DNA of 64,000 nucleotides. It comes from Rostratula benghalensis. Lineage: Eukaryota > Chordata > Aves > Charadriiformes > Rostratulidae. The stretch lies in NCBI GenBank assembly GCA_013399305.1, contig VXAI01000468.1, forward strand, positions 62,001-126,000. The letters are read 5' to 3'. A program made the translations under genes and the position numbers. Of the stretch, positions 23,532 to 35,550 are shown in pieces; positions within the stretch are counted from its first letter, which is position 1, and every line of letters begins with the position of its first letter. Below the pieces are notes generated by a model that did no database searches, was not told the origin of the DNA, and saw only the letters and a program-made list of their open reading frames with translations.

Positions 23532-25503
23532 TATACATGTTCCAGGGGCAAACTGCACAAGCAGATTTTGCCTGAACAGATTCGTTTCTCACTCTTTCCA
23601 CATAGGCCGGTGTAAAATATGTAAAGAAATTAATATACTCCGTTCCATTTTGTCTGCTGCTTGCACATCCTGCAGAGGAATAACCAGCACATACAACTTG
23701 TCACTGTCATCCAAGTCTGGGCTTGTCCAAAATGTTCCAGCACAAGACCCACCAGTAGTCAGACTGCAGGCTATCCTAGAGACAAATCAGAGTTGATTAG
23801 TATGGGATACTGGGGTCTGTAGGGCATCCATCTCCTCGACAGTGACTTGTCAGTAGTCTGAAACTCTGGTCTACTCCTAGACTCTAGTTTTCACGCAGTG
23901 TGTCTCATTCTCTGGATCTTCAGACCAGAGGCAGAGCTTGCACATACGTTGAGGGGAATATTGTGGTTCTGGATGGCCAATGTATTCAAATTCTTCTCTA
24001 GCCTTTCCATTGTGATACCAAATATCAAAAGTCTTTTCCTACAATCCTTTTCTGCAACCTCACTGTACTTTCTCAAACTACTCAGAAAATTAACAGAGGG
24101 GAAAAAAAAGGAAAAAGAAGAAACATTCAACTTTTTCCAAGTGAGCACCTGCTCTGGAGCAACCAATTCTTCCCACTCCTGCCTGAGACAATGTTTGCAA
24201 TTAGCTTCCCAATAACACCATCTGGAAGAGCATCAGCTCTACTATGTTTTCACACCCAGGCCTCAATATGACCATGAAAACAAAACACTGTGATTTTTCC
24301 AACCACCTGGCAAGTTTCCCAAGCATTTATAAATTAAAAGAGCCAGTGCAAGAAACATTGGCCTGATCTAACCACAGCTATACTGTCTTGCACCCCCTGG
24401 TAAAAATGTCCTACAGCTTCAACCATGACCAGAACTTCCTTTTGGGTAAAGTTTTTTTTCTCAAGGTCTTTTCTTTGCAAATTTTTTCTTCACATGGCAC
24501 CACCATGCCAGGTCTACTGCGTTCTGCCACCACTCCACTCCATTGCTGTCTCTGAGCAATACTGAAACTTTTGAAGTAAAGCCAGGGTAAGGCAGAAGCA
24601 GTCACTAGGGTCAAACACTGAGGTTAATGACCATCAACCTGCAAATAATTTCCCCTTTCTCACCCAGTCCCTGCAGTTATGTTGCAGTCCTCGTAAACCA
24701 AGAGACCACTTGGGAAATTGCAGTGCCCTTTACCCTCATCTCATTTTAAATTACCTCAGGCCTCATTCTGTCGTGACAGTACTACTCACCTCAGTTAAGT
24801 TCCAGCTGCACATCCTTACATGTATTTTCACACAGACACTGGGCCACCTACAGCATCCCAGTCAATGTGTATTCTGAAAATAAAGCAGATTCTAGCACTT
24901 CACTCTCTGTCTTCCAAAGAAAATCTATTTCTGCTGTGTATTTTAGCCAAATGTCTGGTGAGATTCTGGGACTGGTTGAAGGCTAATTCATACTCGGCCT
25001 ACATCTTCCCCCAGTGACTTGTTCAGTCTTCCCTTTTTCATACTGTGACATGATGGAGTAGCTGCTCAATACGTGCTGCTGTGCCAATCTCCAGCTGGAT
25101 CAGTGGCATCCGTGTTTTCACTGTCCAAGATTACAGCTCTGAAATGACATTCAGAATGGGTTTAAGACATACTGTTGCTTTATTATCTTCATTATTATTA
25201 ATCCTCAATACTTAAATGACCTCTTTAAAGAACTTTCCTGAAGATTGGCTTTATTGGATGATTCTGATGTTTATGACACCGTTACTACCAAAAATGCAAT
25301 CTAACTACTTGCTCATGTAGGCAGGCTTCTGAATGAGTTCCAGTCTCCCTGCCTTTTCCTGTCCTCCTGTCACTGTCTCCATCTGTGATGGCTTTAGGCT
25401 ACATTCTCTCTAGAATATTGTGAAAACCAGCTCTTGTTTTGGCTGGTTATTCCTCTATCCTTCACAGATTTTTGTGTTTAGTAACAAAATTCCATGACTG
25501 GTT
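23532..25503. other. unique non-coding sequence, nothing recognised
   Basis: About 2 kb without recognised repeat, RNA gene or protein-like frame. The opposing 91- and 105-codon frames at about 23891-24215 overlap each other and lack motifs. Confidence 0.5.
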
Positions 25504-25531
25504 TTCCACTACCCAGTGGTGGGTAGTGGAA
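25504..25531. repeat. perfect 11-bp inverted repeat (hairpin)
   Basis: TTCCACTACCC (25504-25514) and GGGTAGTGGAA (25521-25531) are exact reverse complements separated by AGTGGT. The pairing stops immediately outside the arms, so it is too short for a canonical pre-miRNA. Confidence 0.95.
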
Positions 25532-27279
25532 CACATTTGGACTTCTACCTCCAAAGCTGGGTGGTGCTCAGCAAGCAATGTTGAGACTGTCCTGTCCAGC
25601 CTTGGGTTTATCAAAGTCTCTTTTGGTTAAGTCAGCTTTTAATTAAATCATTCCTGCAAATTTTCTTTTTCCAGTTGCCCATTTCCCTCATTCCGTCAAC
25701 CAACCACAGTTTTCATGAGCCAAAGTTAAATCCCCTCACCCAACACACCTAAACCATGTCTCTGCAACTTGCCATGCATTATGGTGACCCATTTCCACTG
25801 TGGTAGCCCCTTCTTCTGCTTTGATTAGACTGCACCAAAGAATTCTTGAGGACATTTGGTAAATTCTGGAGTCTTTACTGCAGCCCTGGACCTTATTTTG
25901 ATGATCTTAAATTGCCACCTCCAGCAGAGCTGAGACTTTTTTCAAATGTCAGTTGCTCTGGGGGTCTGGTGTTTGGGCACGCCAGGAGGCCTAGTCTCCA
26001 CAAGCTCTTTGCATGTCCAGGTGGGTGTGCACTGGCAAGATGAAAGGAGTTCTTGCCAGCACATGCCAACAAAAGGGCTTCTACCAGATTTGGATAATGC
26101 AGCTTCTTTCCTGGGGATACAGTTCTGAGGTACCACTGATAATGAGTTAATTGAGCTGGCTGCCCAAAAATGCCCCCCTTCCTTCCCTCTCTCTGTCACT
26201 CACTTTTTATCTAGTCTGCAAGTTTCTCAGTTGGACTCTGAAGTTAAACAGAAGCAAGAACTCCCAGGGAGTTTTTTCCCACAAAAATAATTGGCTTCTG
26301 TGTTACTCAGGATCCAGCCTTTCTGTTCCAGGTCTCTGCTGGTTACAGACAATGTTGAAGATACATATGCCCAGTCTTACCAAATCTTCCAACTGGCCCT
26401 GTTCCTCGTCCACTGACTCATCCAGACATGCTGGTCTGCAAGCCTTTTATTCCTGTCGGAAGCTGATGTTTTCAGCTCCTTGAATCCACACTACACCACA
26501 TCTCCAGTAACAAATGCCAGATCAGGCCATAAGTTTCTTCATGTCCTCAGCTTGCACCTTCCTGATCTGCCTTGCCAGGCTGGGACAGGAGCTTTACTAG
26601 AAAGGTCCTGCTTCTGCTCAGACTTTTTGTGTCTTTTGTCCAAGCAAATATTTTTCTTTTCTCTCCAAATACAGCTCAACTCTAAGCTCTTTCAGAGATC
26701 TTTCCAGATATTCTTTTAAAGCCTTGTTTCATCTTCAGCCCTTGTTTTGGTTCTTGTTTCAGATTATCTGATCTGTGTGATCATTTCTGGTATTTGTTCC
26801 AGCTTGGATCAAGAGGAATTACCACTCTGCAATTTCTCTCCCTGGGAACCCGATCCTGCTGCTGATACTAACACGACTCCTTATGTCATGAGCAATTAAT
26901 CAGTATTTGGGGCCTCCAGGGCTGCTCTGTCAGGAGGCAACATTGCTACTGTAGTCAAGTAATGTATGAGTGCCATCCTTTTTAGTCATAAAGAATGTAT
27001 GTAAAAATATGTCTCATTTTCACAAGCGGAGCAGGAGGTACCCAGAGTGGTTTCCGTGTTTCCAGCTATCAGTCTACTGGGTACTTCATCTTCTGGGCAG
27101 CATTATATAGGCTTTTCTCATACCATCCTCTTTTTATTTCTCCAGTCTAAAACAACTGGTGTCTAATCCCTCCTCAAAACTGCTATTGTATTAAACTGCA
27201 TTTAGAAATGGAGGCCAAAATCAAAACCTTTGGTCTGAACAGCCTATTTTTTCTGACACTTTTTGTATGTTCAGTATCA
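25532..27279. other. unique non-coding sequence, nothing recognised
   Basis: Pyrimidine-rich in places. The open frames at 26151-26483 (110 codons) and 26480-26719 show no recognised domain and have C/S/L-rich composition typical of chance frames. Confidence 0.5.
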
Positions 27280-27965
27280 TGAACATTTTGTTACTGCTGT
27301 GTATTATTAGACTTAACTGTAATTTATCAAATACTTAAAAAAAAATCCTTGCATTTTTCCTGTCCTTTATTAACTGACATGTTACTGAAAAACTTTCCAA
27401 GTACCTGGATTAAGTATTAAATCATCTGATTTAGTTAAGTTTCCACCTGCCTCGGATATACTGGGTAATGGAGTGTTTTTCATTGCATAGCAGTTTTACT
27501 GCAATTCCACTGTAATTACACTTACAATATATCTTTAAACATGTATAATTACCCCTAAGTTTATGTGCATCACTGGCATTATTAACTTTTCATTCTTAAT
27601 GGAACATAATTTAAACTGCAGTTGCACTAGAATTATTCTGACAACTTTAGTAGAAGTTGTATACATACTAATGCACAATAAAACTTTTAAGTAGTTACAA
27701 TGTAAGGTAAGTTCTGCACCGTGATTCTAAAAATAAAATTCTTTAATCACAAAAATCCATGACAAAATTACCTTTAATATGTCTATTTATAATAAATGTA
27801 TTTGTCAAAATCTTTAACATCAAAGCAATGATGGAGTAGTATAATAAATCTGAAAGCTCTGCTAATATGGATGACCATCCTTTTAATATGAATTTGTAGC
27901 AATTATAGACATAAAAAGTGGAACTGTTTCATAATTACGTAAGACCTATGATGAGATCACAGTCA
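27280..27965. other. AT-rich unique block, candidate conserved non-coding sequence
   Basis: Nearly 700 bp of strongly AT-rich but non-simple sequence, with no long homopolymer apart from an A9 run, no transposon signature and very few open frames. It contains repeated ATTA/TAAT cores, ACTGTAATTACACTTAC, and TAATTACGTAAG near 27930-27945. Such texture is frequent in conserved enhancers of gene deserts. One genome cannot show conservation. Confidence 0.25.
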
Positions 27966-30035
27966 AGTAGTTTTATGTAGATTTTGCCTTGTGTCTGGAT
28001 CTTCCTTTGCCACTGTTTTTTTAATGAAAAGAGTTCCTTGAGATCCTTCAAGAGTGAAGACAAGAGGCAATTAAACATACCATAGCTCAAAGTAAATCAA
28101 GAATGACTTAAGAATTATAGAACCCTGAGTCAACACTCCATTATTTTTGCCCTGGCGTAGTGTCTCTGATGTTGATGGGTGTAAAATTGGTCTGACAGAC
28201 TGGATATCAAGCATTTCATGAACAAGCTTATGAGGCCTCAGGTATTTCCTACCTTTGGTCAAGACAGCTAAGAGCAGCCTTTTCTCGTGACTAAGAGCTG
28301 TTTGCTGACAGAAGGGATATGGCTTTGATCTAGCTATCACAGCCATTAAATTCCCAGCCAAAAACAGAACTGGAAAAATGGGAGAAACTCTGAAAAATAA
28401 TGAGGACAGAAACAGTATTAGCCTGTCTCATTTGAACTGGAACAAAGTTATGTTCAGACTTGGTCTGAGATAAGGGCAAGTGGCTGAGGACAATTTTTCT
28501 TGTAAAAGCTCTGTTTGAATTGTTGAAATCTAGCCATTCCTATTTATTCTTCTTTTCAAGCTCTGAATATAATAACCTAAAAAATAAGCAGCAGGTGACC
28601 AGAAAGAGAGATATAATGATGAACTGGACGCACAGAAGAACTCCAAATGGAGTAGAAACACACATCCTAATAGAGATTTTATTTGTTTTAAAATGGTTTT
28701 GTTCGTAAACTATTTAATTACAGTGAAAATGGAGATGTTAGAAGAGGAGAACCATGCTAGATCAAGGGCAGTGCGTGAGATCTGCTGTGTGAGAATGTCC
28801 TAGATAATGAGTGACAGCTGCGAGGTTTTGGTCTTGCTTTCATTTTAATGGCATCCTCCAGTGATATGCACTGGATTTCAAGCCTTTGTCGTACTGTCAG
28901 CTCCTGTGATGATCCACAGAATATGGGCATTTGACAGGTCTTTAATAAACAGCTTGCTGCTGGGATGAATTGAAGTTCAGCTGGATGTATCTTGAGTTCA
29001 ACAGAACAGACAGTGTTGTTAACTCACCTTTATGCCACAAAAGAAAAAAGAGAAGGAAGGGGAGAAAAAAAACCAGCCTTGGACACCTGCTATCTTTCCA
29101 GACATTAATTATGAGAGACCTCATTTTTGCAGAAGATCAAAATGGAGTAACAACCTACAGTTTTGCATTGTTGCACCAAGAAAACTGCATCTATGAGTGC
29201 TAGAAAACACTTTTCAATTTTTCTTTGGATTTTAACCTGCTTGTAGTCTACTAAAAAACCTTCAGAGGAACTCGGTTTGATGGCTTTTTGACAGAAGAGG
29301 GATGTCAGGGCTGTGCTTTTTTTCTGTTGCATTGAGAGTCTTCTGGCCTTGGCTCACAGAAACAATAACTTATTGCTGGACACAGTGTCTGTATGAAAGC
29401 AGAGGCATGGCAGGCAACCACCCTGGACATGAGATTCCTTAGAGAGAGGGAAGAGGAGCAAGTCAATCATGGCCCAACTGCCTGTTTGGGACCCTGCTTT
29501 TCCTCCATGAAGGAAGAGGAGAGGGTTGGAGCTGGGCAATGTCAGGCAGTGACTGACTCCATCACTGCAATCCCTTCCTCATCCCAGCAGAAATGGGAAT
29601 TCCATTTCTTTAGGACTCCACTCAACTAAAATCTCCTTTTCCCTTCCTCTTCCTCTTGTTAAAACAGCCTGGTTTCCCACTTCTTCCCCTCCTCCCCAAA
29701 TTATTTTTATTATTTGCTTTGTTATTCTTATTTAAGTCATCTCTGATACAACTGGTGGTGTAGTCTTAATGAGAAGACCTTATATCGGTGATTTAGTCAA
29801 AGAAGAGCTTTTCTGGTGTCACTCAAGTAGAACTGCTACAGCAAAGGGAGGGTGTCAGGCACTTTTGCCATTTACTGCAAAATTTATTATATAGAAAAGT
29901 CTTTATCCCCCAGATTCATTTCTCCCAGACACGAATACTCTTGGAATCTGGATTAGGTGCAGGTCTTTTTTTTTGTTTCATCCTGTGTGAATATAGCATT
30001 GAAGCCATACAGAGAAAACCTGAAGAATGTTGCTG
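27966..30035. other. unique non-coding sequence, nothing recognised
   Basis: No recognised repeat. The 96-codon minus-strand frame at 28071-28361 has no recognised motif. Purine-rich patches occur near 29040-29075. Confidence 0.5.
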
Positions 30036-30130
30036 GCATGAATAGGCATGGTAAGGGATTGAGCCAAACTAGAAAGGGTGAGGTGATGTACTTGGGCAAG
30101 ACAGAACCTGATGTAGTAACTGTGTTATCA
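30036..30130 (+). mobile_element. possible remnant of CR1/L3-type ORF2
   Basis: The short frame around 30075-30115 reads GEVMYLGKTEP. This resembles the conserved 'KCKVMHLGRNNP' segment downstream of the reverse transcriptase domain in CR1/L2/L3-type LINE ORF2. No other part of the element is readable, so the assignment is tentative. Confidence 0.35.
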
Positions 30131-32685
30131 CTCAAGAAAGATTAAGCTTTGATATGCTATTTTCTGTGTTGGTTGTTGAGTGCAACTGCTCACTCGATTA
30201 TCATATCAAAAGAAGTTAATGGAGAATGTAGCAGTTGAGAAAACTGGGACTAAAATGGAAGAAGTGCAGGGCTCTAAGGTTTTTCATAGAAAGAGTAAGG
30301 TGCACCAAAATTGTTACATGTATAACATACACAGCCTTCCTCAATGACCTTTCAAGAGTGAAAGAGCTAGGAAAGAAATAGAATTCATGAACTTAAGTGT
30401 TTATTTGTCTATACAATTTAAGGTTCCAGTCTTTTTTCTTACACACAAGGAAATACTAAAGGAAAATGAGGCATGCCAGAGGCACTCAAGTGACTGAACT
30501 TTTTAATGTGCATGTGTTCCTAATGGCCCCATTTATGCATAAATGGAAGGATGTTTGCCCTAACATGTACTTTCCCCAAAATATCTGGACTGGATAACGT
30601 ATGCGGTGAGTACAACTGAGAGTGACATGTTAGGAAAAGTTAATTAAGTTTAGATTAGAGTTATATCACCAGAGATGTTTCTTCTGCTGTCTCACAGAAA
30701 GCCCTGCTGCATGGCTCTGCCATGAGGGGGCTTGTGGCATCCTTGGTGGCTGTCTGCCATGAAACTGAAACAGGGAATGATGAGGTCCCAAATAGGCTAG
30801 TGCTTTAAGGAGAGGAGATGAAACCTTCTTGTTGCACCTAGGACACTGAACCCCTCTGTATTTCTTACTAGAGGTCTAGAAATATGTTTCTGGTTTTGTC
30901 TGTGTGCTGTTGCATGAGCCTGGGGAAGGCAGAATGGAGCTCCATGGAGCTCCAGGTTCTTGCTTTGATTGAGGGGTGGGACCGGTGTAAGGTATTGTCT
31001 CCAGCCTGCAGAGCTGTTCCTCTACACCCAGCCAGAGTCAGGCAACAGACACAGGAAAAGCTGCAATGGGATATAATCCAGTGAAAGCCAAAAGACTTTT
31101 GCCATATTTCAGTAAAAAACCCATAAGTTAGTTAAAGTGTGACTATACTCATATTTTCCTCAGAAATAAAATAACGTCTTTTTTCATTTATAATAATACA
31201 AAATTCCTCACCTTACTGGATTGCTGTAAATGTTTACCACATCTATCAGGCTATTAAGGTAATGATAGAAGCAATAATTTACCTTTAATAGTATATTCTG
31301 TGGTAGCTAATCCTTATGCTACAAAAAAGTCATGGCTTTGCTCTTGTTCAGGATTCTTTTTTAATTAGTTAACAGACTTTTTTCTTACAATGTTCATGGC
31401 TTTTGCAGTGCTTTACTTACCACTGTCTATGGACTTCACATAATATTAGGAGACTGGTTGTTTTGGCTAACAGATATAACATGAGGAGAAGGGGAGAGGT
31501 ATAGAGTATATCCTGAGAGAACGGGGGAAATCCAGGAAAATTCCACCTTGCTTTTTCCTCTTTCTTCCCCGTTTTACAGACCCTCTCAAAATGTTGAGAG
31601 GCTAAGGTGTAGTGCAGGGAGACAGGAAGGTTTCCAGGTCTCCTGAAATCAAAAAGACTTTGGTCTCCAACACATCGCAATGCAGGGTCCCTGAAAGGTC
31701 TTCCTGCCAAGAGTTCAGGAAATCAGCTACGCACAGAAGAGGTACAAAAGCATATCAGGCACTGAAAACAGGGTACAACTTTTAAGGAGTGGGGCTTTGA
31801 TTAAATAGAGTTAGGAATGGTTTTACCAGGTATTTGGGTGCAATTTGTTTTGGGGGTTTTTGGGAGTGGGATTTTAGTGTAACTTGTGGGGTGGGAAGTT
31901 TGTGTCGTACAAGGATGATCCAAGCCAGCAAACACATGCAGAATGGATAGATGCACATTGTGCATGAGCAGCAGTGGGAGAGCAGTTGTGAACCTGACCA
32001 CTGAGGAGAGGAAGGAAAAGGGAGCATGAAAACATGAGCAGTTGCTGACAAGGGGTCAGCAACCTAAAAATCTGGAGAGATGCTGGAAAGCTGAAGAATC
32101 CATAAAACAGTCTTTGTTTAGAAAACTTAGCTATTCTTTTCAAAATGTGACTGACTTGCTGTGAGACTTTTTGTCTCATGGTACCTACTGGTTCGCCGTA
32201 ACTGCAGACATCAGGGTGCTCAAAGCAAGTAGAGCTGGTGGAAAATCAAGACCCACAGACTCTAATGCCCAGAACCAGCAGCGCGTCCCAGGTGCAGGTT
32301 CAGGTGTGCCCCCCAACTTTATCTCCTCTTCAAAATCTCGTTATTATTTAAGTGAAAATAAAGCACAGCAATGAAAAACAATAAACCTCAGAGATTCAGT
32401 ATCTTCAAAGTCTGTTGTCTGTGGGCACTTTTTATTTATGTGGTTTAATTTGAATAAAGTGGGTGAATACCAATGGCTCAGCATTTCTTAGGGTTCAGCT
32501 GACAACTCCCAAGAACACACATAGACTGAGGATAAGAAGTTATTAATATAATTGTCTTGTTCTCAACCGCAATCTTTGCCTCTTGTGCTCCAGCACAGCT
32601 TTGCACCACTGTTTGTTGCTGTTTACTTCAGATTCAGCAGATCCAGATGACTTTGTTCAGTAAACATCAAGAGGCATGTGGCCTA
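30131..32685. other. unique non-coding sequence, nothing recognised
   Basis: Only a 10-bp palindrome repeated twice in tandem (TGGAGCTCCA at 30935-30944 and 30945-30954) was noted. Opposing 90-100-codon frames near 31417-32179 lack support. Confidence 0.5.
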
Positions 32686-32925
32686 ATTGAAGACAGTTCA
32701 GAGAGGATCAAGAAGAATGATTAGAGGTCTTGAAAGCATGGTCTACAAAGGAGAATTGAAAAAACTGGCATTGCTTGGTTTAGAGAAGGTACAACCAACC
32801 CAAGATTCATAAGAAACTGCTGCAAAGGAAAAAAGTACTAGTTGTTCTTCGTGCCCCCCATCCACAATGAAAATAATTGTGGGCTAAAAATGAGCAATGG
32901 AAATTTCATCTAGACACTAGGTGTG
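32686..32925 (+). mobile_element. ancient CR1 LINE fragment
   Basis: Sequential blocks match CR1 order near the end of ORF2: GAGAGGATCAAGAAGAATGA, TAGAGGTCTTGAAAGCATGG, then GCATTGCTTGGTTTAGAGAA, and later ATGAGCAATGG and TTTCATCTAGACACTAGG. An internal stretch is lost. Divergence is high, so this belongs to an old layer of CR1 activity. Confidence 0.7.
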
Positions 32926-33141
32926 GCAGTTGTCTCCTTTGGTTGTTGGAATCAGCCGGATGGTATTAGTAAGAGGATGAACGAGTGACTCAGCTGCAAA
33001 GATCCAGCTGGCCTTCTGTCCCATCAATGCTGCCTCAAAAATAGAGAGGGATCAACAAGGTACTACGGGGGAAGACTTCAATGTCTTTCCTGGCTAACCT
33101 TTAGCCTTTTCTATACACACAAGAATCCATCACTGGCTTTC
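32926..33141. other. unique non-coding sequence
   Basis: Nothing recognised. Confidence 0.5.
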
Positions 33142-33203
33142 AGTGTAAGTTGAGAAATGCATGTAAAATATAAGTGTAAGCTGAGAATTGCATGTAGAAC
33201 TTA
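33142..33203. repeat. imperfect 31-bp tandem duplication
   Basis: Unit 1 (33142-33172) and unit 2 (33173-33203) share 26 of 31 positions, both starting AGTGTAAG. It is a local duplication old enough to have diverged. Confidence 0.85.
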
Positions 33204-35394
33204 AGCAAATTGCTTAGGAAAATGAGAATAGGTAAGTTCTATAAAGCCTTGCAGAAATGAGATATCAAAATAAAATCAAGCATTTCCTTTTCCTAAATTC
33301 CTGCAGAGACCATTTTGATTGCCCATTGTTTTGGAAATGCTGCTTCCAATGTTTTACATTGTATCTCTACCGTTCATAATGCTTATTTGTATATAACCAG
33401 TATAGCCATTCCCTACTCCCTCCTACTTGCAGTGGCAGAGTTATGACTTCTTTTTATCAAATTTCACAGGCAAGATTTTTTTTTTCTCCCATTCCCACAA
33501 TGTATAGAAAGCATTCCCTGAAAACATCCTCAGAAACTGCTCTGTTCACCTTAACCATTCTTTCCTTAAAATTCTCCCGGTTGTGAGAACTGCAAAAAAA
33601 AATTGCTGTGCTCACTAGGAGGTGATTATTACTGTGTCTGTGGCTAATCAGACTGCTCAGAACCATTTCACTCTAAGTATAGATAATCTCTCGTGTACTA
33701 TTGTTTTTAGTCCTTTTTGAAGGATTTATGGAGGACCATTGAATGTCTTTTTTTGACAGGTCTATTCTCACCTTTACTGGTTCTTTGAACGAACAGTCTG
33801 GATTTGTCTTATATTCAATGGAGGGAAACAGGCACTTCCAGTTATAAAGCCCTTCTAGCTTAAGTTAGCTAGCTAAGCTAGGTTAGCTGACCACTGTTTG
33901 GTGGTGATTTCCTCTCAACTGTATCCAAAGGGACTTCTTGATGACAAGGTCAGAACAGCACATAGTCAGTACCTAAAGATTTCTGAGATTAATTATCTCA
34001 TCTATAAGTCTGTCATAATCAGGTCCCAAAAGGAACTTTTAGGGAGAGCTACAGAGCAGACTGTAATCACAGCCTGTAGAAAACTTTACCATCATAATAC
34101 TATAATGAAAACAGCATTGCAAAAAAAGCCAGCCACCCAAAAAAAAAAAAAAAAAAAACCAAAAAAACCCCAACCAACTCTGTGTCAATAATTCAGTGTC
34201 CACAAGCTGTAAGAAAATTCCTTTGGCAAATGACATCTATAATGTTCTTTGACTTGCTGCCATCTGTTATTGCTGCCTTATAATCAAGTTTGTTTTCAGA
34301 CAGACTGTGCCTGATTCTTTCAAGATAAGGAGGGTGTGTATTTTAGCAGAAGTTAGGAGTAGATAGATCTGTAGCATGGGAAGGGCAAGAAAATAACTGA
34401 ACAGAGCTATATATATTTGTGTAATAAATAGCTGGTTTCCAGAAAGAGGGTTTGCCGGTCTTCAGAGGTGGTGGGAATAGTCCTTGTAATTATGCACTGG
34501 AAATGGATAGAGCTTGCCAGTTGGAACAACCTTTAGGGTGAAGAAGGAGGAGTACTACTGAAAGGTAGAGATGTCAATATATATCCCTACAGCTCTGCTA
34601 GTGGTCAGTCAGATTAGTTTAAAATACTTATTAAAAGATAAAATTTTACTTGAAAATACTAGGTCTACATAAAAGTTTATGTTGAAGATATTACAAATAT
34701 CTTGCAGTGGCAAAGGATAGGGTTTGGAGACTTTGATACAAAGATGTACATATAAACACAGATAAAAGTTAGAGACAGAAAGACAGATATAATTTTTTTA
34801 TTCATCTTCAGTCACTTTGGTATACACTGCAGTTCCTGTAAAAACACTGATTTCAGAAAATTATCCCAAGTTTTATATACTTGTATTGCATCTTTTATTA
34901 GAAATAGAGGTAAAAGTGGCCCTTTCAATAATTTAAGCTCTCCTTTCCCTAATGTCATTTTAAATTGCACAAAAAAATCCGTGTTCCTCAACAAGTCTTA
35001 ATATTACTCATTATTTGTGGAGGTCGATGGTGTTTGGCCTTTCTGACATTGGAGGAGAATAAAACTATTCCCAAAAAGCAATGCAGTTATCTTCTTAGTA
35101 TGTTGGAACAGGTCAAGTGGGTTGTGAATTGGTGATGTGATGAGTGCAGAGATGGTGTGTGCCAGTTCACATCCAGCACATCACATTGTTGTGTCATTGG
35201 GAGATAGAAAGAGGAGTACTCTCCTTTGGCGTTGGAGTGGTTATATGTGGAAGGCAGAACAGGTGAGGCAGCACCAGGCTTCTGCTGTTAGGCCACAACA
35301 CCTTAAAAACATGGCTGTCCTCTTCCAGACTCAAATAAATAGACTTGACAACTTGCATCACTACTGAACTTGGGATCTCTGCACATCACTGGCC
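33204..35394. other. unique non-coding sequence with simple runs
   Basis: Includes a TAGC-rich palindromic cluster (about 33855-33890, containing the perfect palindrome TTAGCTAGCTAA), an A20 run at 34139-34158, and AT-rich sequence near 34600-34800. No coding or repeat family was recognised. Confidence 0.5.
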
Positions 35395-35550
35395 TTTCCC
35401 TTCCCTTCCCTTCCCTTCCCTTCCCTTCCCTTCCCTNNNNNNNNNNNNNNNNNNNNNNNNNNNNNNNNNNNNNNNNNNNNNNNNNNNNNNNNNNNCCTTC
35501 CCTTCCCTTCCCTTCCCTTCCCTTCCCTTCCCTTCCCTTCCCTTCCCTCT
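35395..35550. repeat. (TTCCC)n / (GGGAA)n microsatellite interrupted by a gap
   Basis: Eight uninterrupted TTCCC units (35396-35435) precede 59 N, and ten more (35498-35547) follow. On the minus strand this reads GGGAAGGGAAGGGAAGGG, an array of G-quadruplex motifs with 2-nt loops. The unit phase on the two sides differs by 62 bases, which is not a multiple of 5. So either the gap length is an estimate or the hidden part is irregular. Confidence 0.97.
35437..35495. other. assembly gap (59 N) inside the microsatellite
   Basis: Undetermined bases lie within the (TTCCC)n array. Failure to resolve a tandem array is the likely cause. Frames crossing it encode only the pentamer repeat. Confidence 0.99.

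Noticed and set aside
23290..23796. 168-codon frame, longest in the window
   Set aside because: About 70 codons are undetermined because it crosses the N gap, and the rest shows no family match.
25504..25531. Hairpin considered as a microRNA precursor
   Set aside because: The 11-bp stem with a 6-nt loop is far shorter than a pre-miRNA, and the flanks do not extend the pairing.
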